Part shown: in pieces, positions 4,501 through 7,496 of the stretch | How the letters are laid out: every line of letters begins with the position of its first letter | Position numbering within the stretch: the first letter of the stretch is position 1 | Assembly (NCBI GenBank): GCA_013336365.1 | Contig: JAAXTT010000069.1 | Location: forward strand, 1-7,496 | Source: Peptococcaceae bacterium | GTDB taxonomy: Bacteria > Bacillota > Desulfotomaculia > Desulfotomaculales > Desulfocucumaceae | Reading direction: 5' to 3' | DNA: 7,496 bases | The notes under the pieces: generated by a model | Told to the model about the DNA's origin: nothing | Seen by the model: the letters and a program-made list of their open reading frames with translations, nothing else | Databases searched by the model: none | Program-made: the position numbers and the translations under genes

Positions 4501-7496
4501 TTCCAACCGCACCCTGGTTGCCAACTTTACAGCAATAACAAATTCCGGTGGAGGGGGTGGCGGAGGCAGCGCTCCTCCGGCTCCCACTCCACCGATAGAG
4601 GAGCCTCTCCTACCGGTGGAAGTTCCCGAGGCACCCGTAGTCATAACCGGAACTGCTTCCACAATTACCATGAGTCAAGCTACTCTTAATGGACAAATTG
4701 ATAGTATTGGCGGGAAACAATGCAAACAGGTAAATTTTGCCTATAAGCAAAAGGGCACTTCAGATTGGCTTTATACTGCAGCTGCCTCAGGAAGCTTCGG
4801 CAACGGAGCACAGTTCAGCGCAAATCTAACCGGATTAAAAGCCAATGCTGTTTACGATTACAAGGCCAGAGCCTATAACCCCTTCGGCTGGGGAGAAGGA
4901 TTAGTTTATCAGTTTACCGTGGTTCCGGAAAATCTTCCCAAGGTCAGCACTGAGGCAGCCAGCAACCTTGAAGTTACTGCTGCTGCTTTAAACGGAACAA
5001 TCATCGGAGCCGGTGGACTGCCTATCACTGATAGTGGTTTCCTCTGGGGGACCTCTGTGAATATACTGAAAAAAGCTAAGGCCACTGCTGATTTGGATGG
5101 TTCCTTGTCTTTCATTCTCAGTGGGCTGAAGAAAAATACCCTTTATTATTACAGGGCCTATGCAACTAATACTGCGGGTATCGGTTATGGTGATTTCCTC
5201 AGCTTTCAAACCTTGGAAAAACCCCTTCTGGTAGTCACTACTCAAACTGCCACAAATATTGGCAGTGATGCTGCAGTGATTAACGGGAGTTACACCGGCG
5301 GAGCAGGCGCCATTATCGGTACTGCTTTCATGCTTGGTACCGGAACCGACACCGGGAAATACAGCAAGATATCATCGGATATAACAAATTCTGACGGAAC
5401 CTTTTCCAGGGTACTAAACGGGTTACAGCCAAATACCACCTATTATTATCAGGCATTAGCCTCCAATATATACAACGAGTTCACCGTGTTGCCAGGTGAT
5501 TTTATGAGTTTTACAACTCTGCCGCCTAATATGCCTGAAGTGGAGACTAAAAATCCCTCGGGAATCACCTCCTCAGGCGTCAATTTATCCGGTATTGTCC
5601 TGAAAAACAATGGGCTGGCGGTAACCGAGACCGGTTTTCTCTGGGGGACAGATTCCAATCCAGAAAACAGGGTGATTACACCTATGGGCAGTGATGGGCG
5701 CAATTTTTCCTATTCATTGTTGGGGCTTAAAGGAGGAACAAGTTACAATATTCAGGCCTATGCCAGCAATTCTGTAGGAACCGGCTACGGCAAGGTAATC
5801 AATTTCAATACTCCGGCCAGAATACCTTCCCTTTCAACAACTGCCGCAGATTTCAATGCGGACAGCTGGCAGGTTAATTTTACCGGAAACATTGAGGATA
5901 CCGGTGGTGCCCTGCTGACTGAATATGGATTCAGATACAGCACTGACCAACAGAAATGGACTCCCTTGGTTATCGACCGTGGAAGCTTTACCGGCAGGAT
6001 TGCAACCCAGATTAATGGCTTAAACCAGTTGCCCCCGGGTATATATTATGTACAAGCCTACGGGGTGAATCCTATGGGAACAGGCTACGGCAATACCGTA
6101 AGCTTTGCCACCCCTGTAATTCCAAAGTTAAGTGCCGGTGTTGAGGGACTTGGTTTCGATTCTGCTGTACTGATAGGAAATATCACAGATACCGGAAATA
6201 AGGGTCTCCCCTGTCAAAACATTCAATTTCAGTTTCGGCCGATTGGTGAAACCCAGTGGCAGACTGTTGGTTCAGAGCAGGGCCTCTTTGGTCCGGGATT
6301 ATTCAGATTGAACTTGGCGGGTCTCAAACCGGGAACCAAATATGAAGTAATTGCCCAGGCCTATAATCCTGCAGGCTGGGGTTCAAGCCAGGTTGTCCCC
6401 TTTTTAACCGGTTGGGGTCTGACAGACAAGGATGCTGCCTTTAACATGAAGGGGGCAGGTTATAATTCAACAGATACTGCCAATGTATTGAAAAGAGACT
6501 ACCGGGATGATGATGTTGCCGCTTTTTCTGCTCTGGAGTATGCTACCTTTACCGTCAATGAGATAGCTGTCGGACTTAGGGACTCTGATTACAAAGAGTC
6601 TCGTCAGGCCCTGGTAAATCTGCTGAAATTTGCAAACTATGAGGTCGTGCCGGTAGCCACGATAATTAAGCAGATTTTTCCGGAAACTCCTGCACCCAGC
6701 TATTTTTTCAGCAATGGAAATGTATTTACCATTCCGGGAAAAGCCGACCTGACCTACAAATGGGCTGCAGAGTGTCTGAAAAATGCCGGTTATAGTATCG
6801 ATGAAATTGTCAACGCCATGAAAGAAGTCTTTGATTATAAAGCTATTGATTGTGTAAATAATCTGCAGAGCAGCAAGCTGGCCTTTCAACCTTATGCAAT
6901 ATATGGCGCCGTTGCCCGGGCATATGGAATCAATGACCTGGCAAACTGTATTTGGTCAATAGAATCTAAGGAACTGCAGCGAGGTTCACCGATTTACAGC
7001 CCCTTGGCCGGAGTTCTAAAAGCCCTGACAAAGGGTGCCGGAATTACAAGCCTCCAAGCGGCAACCTTACTAAAGGAGGTTTATCCGCCCACCAATGCGA
7101 AACAAATGGCAGGTGCTTATAAAAATGCCGGCTTCACCGCGCTTGAAGCCGGTGAGGCATTGATGCAGATATTCGGCACAGATTCTCAGGCATTGGCATT
7201 GGCACTGGTAAGCAACGATTCCGGCCCTTATGGGTTGAAAGAAATTGAGGAATTCCTTTTTACCAAAATGAACTGCACTGCTCAAGAAATGGTTAAAATA
7301 GTTACTATTATTGCTCGTAACTCAATGGTCCGGGCATACGATGAGGTTCCCAGAGTGCTTACCGACTACTATAAGCTGGATGCTTATGCCGCTGCCAAGG
7401 CCATGTATGCCGGCGGTTGGAATGAAGCCAATGATGGAACAGGCTACGGTCTAACTAATATGATTAGGATTTTGAATGATTATTATGGCTTAAAAA
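1409..7496 (+). CDS. Giant modular secreted/surface protein, 3' end beyond the window
   Basis: The frame is open for 2,029 codons with no stop before the window edge, so the protein exceeds 200 kDa and is incomplete at its C-terminus. Order of parts, by residue: signal peptide 1-36; DUF6273-like domain about 42-207; seven DUF5018-like repeats 227-883; chitobiase/beta-hexosaminidase C-terminal-like domain 884-964; InlB-B-repeat-like domain 968-1043; Gly/Pro hinge 1044-1078; six fibronectin-III-like domains 1079-1668; helical repeats 1669-2029 and onward. All recognisable parts are binding or spacer modules of bacterial surface proteins, and I see no catalytic motif. An adhesin, matrix or scaffold role is inferred. 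No SLH domains, LPXTG motif or other anchor is visible; one may lie beyond the edge. The GTG start follows a good RBS and an in-frame stop two codons upstream. The gene is divergent from the iron-sulfur protein gene. It is easily missed by a caller that wants a complete or ATG-started frame. Confidence 0.9.
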   Translation, partial: MSSYKLRNIGKQILCLVLSISLLSNSLFSLIEPAEAAAVIPISDLQAGDTINFGGYKWLVLDPNTGYLYKYDLYGDSIPYIGDGGGPNSPDNSNSIYYYLNDSDVFGGFYSSLSATDQGLIQNHAWTTGVDGNESASSISCKVGLISYSEVETYQSIIADLTGVSWTRTVYSGHSAFVWAADGSGFAGALNYNSPYGVRPALFLSPGTMIVGGNGGTVYQDVDNTTTDITDLTFDGQVSSVVDAADHTVTSHLPYGTDLSSLAPAIDLSLGASVSPASGVPVDFSSGTVTYQVTALNGTTTQDWTVNCIVDQNAATDFTAFSLSGVEGTINGNAHTVSVNLPYGSEVSNLAATFSLSDGATIKVGAAPQTSEVTSNDFTNPITYTITAQDGVSQQDWTVTCNVIANNSNNFTAYSLAGVDGVVDADEGTVTVTLPYGTAKTNLIASYSLSPGASVKILSPEAVLLAQTSGVSANNFTWSRDYYITAENNTDVKHWTVSVIVQPNTATDITSFSAENEQAVVVTGVVDSSAHTVQMSFPYGSNLMDDYKITCNVSSDATVEYLGQNYGSNFVGWWTMNFNSPVTYTVVAHDGINQQDWTVNSVLNSNTATDITSFSLAGMAGIIDSNAHTVTVNVLHDTIVTDLIASFNLSNGAAAKVNNTSQASGVTGNDFTDSVTYTVTAEDGTTQQDWTVTCVVNSDTSNDITSFSLAGVGGTLDNNAHTVLVNLPHDTDISNLAATFSLSAGASVKVNNTSQTSGVTTNDFTDPVTYTVTAEDGTTQQDWTVTCVITSGTANNITSFSLSGVNGTIDSNAHAILINLPHDVDISNLAASFSLSAGASAKISNTSQTSGVTTNDFTDPVTYTVTAEDDTTQQDWTVTCLNNPPEDPTINPAGGSFDSTVNISITGIDNGCTTYYTTNGASPSLAGTEYTAPFVVEASSTVKAKTYDPNISKWSNIVSETYTIDIPVVQYNVSLSANNQAGGTTGGSGAYAQGNPVTVTANAANGYTFRNWTENGNEVSTAASYSFNMGASNRTLVANFTAITNSGGGGGGGSAPPAPTPPIEEPLLPVEVPEAPVVITGTASTITMSQATLNGQIDSIGGKQCKQVNFAYKQKGTSDWLYTAAASGSFGNGAQFSANLTGLKANAVYDYKARAYNPFGWGEGLVYQFTVVPENLPKVSTEAASNLEVTAAALNGTIIGAGGLPITDSGFLWGTSVNILKKAKATADLDGSLSFILSGLKKNTLYYYRAYATNTAGIGYGDFLSFQTLEKPLLVVTTQTATNIGSDAAVINGSYTGGAGAIIGTAFMLGTGTDTGKYSKISSDITNSDGTFSRVLNGLQPNTTYYYQALASNIYNEFTVLPGDFMSFTTLPPNMPEVETKNPSGITSSGVNLSGIVLKNNGLAVTETGFLWGTDSNPENRVITPMGSDGRNFSYSLLGLKGGTSYNIQAYASNSVGTGYGKVINFNTPARIPSLSTTAADFNADSWQVNFTGNIEDTGGALLTEYGFRYSTDQQKWTPLVIDRGSFTGRIATQINGLNQLPPGIYYVQAYGVNPMGTGYGNTVSFATPVIPKLSAGVEGLGFDSAVLIGNITDTGNKGLPCQNIQFQFRPIGETQWQTVGSEQGLFGPGLFRLNLAGLKPGTKYEVIAQAYNPAGWGSSQVVPFLTGWGLTDKDAAFNMKGAGYNSTDTANVLKRDYRDDDVAAFSALEYATFTVNEIAVGLRDSDYKESRQALVNLLKFANYEVVPVATIIKQIFPETPAPSYFFSNGNVFTIPGKADLTYKWAAECLKNAGYSIDEIVNAMKEVFDYKAIDCVNNLQSSKLAFQPYAIYGAVARAYGINDLANCIWSIESKELQRGSPIYSPLAGVLKALTKGAGITSLQAATLLKEVYPPTNAKQMAGAYKNAGFTALEAGEALMQIFGTDSQALALALVSNDSGPYGLKEIEEFLFTKMNCTAQEMVKIVTIIARNSMVRAYDEVPRVLTDYYKLDAYAAAKAMYAGGWNEANDGTGYGLTNMIRILNDYYGLK
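1532..2029 (+). other. DUF6273-like domain of the giant surface protein
   Basis: Residues 42-207 begin with a GDTINFGGYKWLVLD segment (KW at 57-58), pass through SIYYYLND and end with the hallmark GVRPALFLSPG (197-207). These opening and closing motifs are typical of the DUF6273 family, found in exported proteins of Clostridia and relatives and without a known function. The middle is rich in Tyr, Trp and Ser and has one Cys. I recognise the family from its motifs, not from a search. Confidence 0.7.
3662..3737 (+). repeat. 76-bp perfect direct repeat, copy 1 (in DUF5018-like unit 6)
   Basis: This stretch is identical to 3941-4016, exactly 279 bases (93 codons) downstream. Similarity continues to 3769 with two substitutions, at 3738 (G against A) and 3760 (T against A). 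Synonymous sites are identical too, unlike the other units, which points to a recent duplication or gene conversion. Confidence 0.9.
3941..4016 (+). repeat. 76-bp perfect direct repeat, copy 2 (in DUF5018-like unit 7)
   Basis: This is the second copy of the 76-base block at 3662-3737, in the same reading frame. The first difference after it, at 4017, turns a Gly codon (GGC) into Asp (GAC), so the loop reads EDDTTQQ instead of EDGTTQQ. Confidence 0.9.
4058..4300 (+). other. Chitobiase/beta-hexosaminidase C-terminal-like domain
   Basis: Residues 884-964 read PTINPAGGSF...VNISI, then YYTTNGASPS, then Y-APF, and close with VKAKTYDP..SNIVSETYTI. This is the recognisable order of the CHB_HEX_C family (a small beta-sandwich repeated in bacterial exported proteins), including the YYT-DG-P-like turn, here YYTTNGASP. 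It probably serves as a spacer or carbohydrate-contacting module. No glycosidase domain accompanies it. Confidence 0.75.
4310..4537 (+). other. InlB B-repeat-like (Listeria-Bacteroides type) domain
   Basis: Residues 968-1043 show the family's usual order: YNVSLSAN, a Gly-rich turn, G-YAQGNPVTVTA, NGYTFRNWTENG, then SYSFNM and RTLVANFTA. Such small beta domains are found in bacterial surface and secreted proteins, usually as stalk units. Only one copy is present here. Confidence 0.75.
4538..4642 (+). other. Gly7 and Pro-rich hinge
   Basis: Residues 1044-1078 contain SGGGGGGGS, then APPAPTPP, then a Pro/Glu/Val-rich tail. The stretch is low-complexity, has no predicted fold and separates the first set of beta domains from the FN3-like set. 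It probably acts as a flexible or extended hinge and could be protease-sensitive. Confidence 0.8.
4643..6412 (+). repeat. Six tandem fibronectin-III-like domains
   Basis: Units start near 4643 (A), 4931 (B), 5222 (C), 5522 (D), 5819 (E) and 6119 (F), each 96-100 residues. Each has an A-LNG-I strand near the start, a GLKPNTxYYYRAYAxN-like strand and a final YG-F-SFxT strand, as in FN3 domains of bacterial surface proteins. B and D share GFLWGT, a hallmark of one bacterial FN3 subtype. A and F share a different pattern (C-x-x-[VI]-x-F near the middle and YNPxGWG near the end). They are likely spacers or protein- and polysaccharide-binding modules; the ligand cannot be told from sequence. Confidence 0.75.
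6413..7496 (+). repeat. Alpha-helical repeat region of unrecognised family, continuing past the edge
   Basis: From residue 1669 the composition changes from Thr/Gly/Asn-rich beta domains to Ala/Leu/Glu/Lys-rich helices. A motif of the form LK-[NGF]-A-[GNT]-[YF], followed by a helix starting S/T-x-x-E-[IA] and ending [YF], recurs. The turn aromatics lie at 6461, 6548, 6638, 6791, 6884 and 7133, with an Ile at 7043 and a Trp at 7418. The commonest spacing is 29-31 residues; longer gaps probably hold insertions or degenerate units. Clear examples are LKNAGYSIDEI and YKNAGFTALEA. I recall similar helix-GY-helix repeats at the ends of large proteins of anaerobic Firmicutes but cannot name a family. 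The function is unknown; a protein-binding or assembly role is a guess. Confidence 0.55.

Noticed and set aside
4480..4671. 63-residue minus-strand frame with a proline run
   Set aside because: The proline run is the reverse complement of the Gly7 codons of the hinge in the real gene.
6467..6889. 140-residue minus-strand frame
   Set aside because: It lies wholly inside the helical-repeat coding sequence of the giant gene, has no ribosome binding site or recognisable motif, and is interrupted relative to the continuous plus-strand frame.

Overview
The window looks like chromosomal DNA of an anaerobic, medium-GC Gram-positive bacterium of the Clostridia. A Peptococcaceae- or Syntrophomonas-like lineage is my best guess, but this is an inference. 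The grounds are strong purine-rich ribosome binding sites, a NapH/NosR-type membrane iron-sulfur protein, and a very long secreted protein built from domains common in clostridial surface proteins. No rRNA or other taxonomic marker is present.

There are only two genes, and they diverge from one short intergenic region. On the minus strand (1166 down to 42) is a complete 374-residue membrane protein. It has two [4Fe-4S] ferredoxin motifs, extra CxxxCP motifs, about five membrane helices and a C-terminal tail predicted to lie outside the membrane. The 242 bases between the two start codons hold an inverted repeat, a weak minus-strand promoter candidate, a small hairpin with a T-tract, and a leader that may fold. 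Each gene has a clear ribosome binding site, and these sites help fix both starts.

On the plus strand, from a GTG at 1409 to the right edge, runs one uninterrupted reading frame of 2,029 codons with no stop inside the window. I translated it codon by codon. Its order is: signal peptide; DUF6273-like domain; seven DUF5018-like repeats of 89-102 residues; a chitobiase C-terminal-like domain; an InlB-B-repeat-like domain; a Gly7/Pro-rich hinge; six fibronectin-III-like domains; and an alpha-helical region with a repeat of about 30 residues that is still running at the edge. This is the plan of a giant cell-surface or secreted protein (adhesin, matrix or scaffold). No catalytic domain or cell-wall anchor is visible, and its C-terminus is missing.

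The two genes need not be functionally linked: the first is an electron-transfer component and the second an exported structural protein. The points most worth a second look are the helical repeat region, the recent intragenic duplication in the DUF5018-like array, the bookended FN3 array, the exported tail of the iron-sulfur protein, and the structured leader of the giant gene. I see no CRISPR array, tRNA, rRNA, insertion sequence or obvious defence or metabolic gene cluster.
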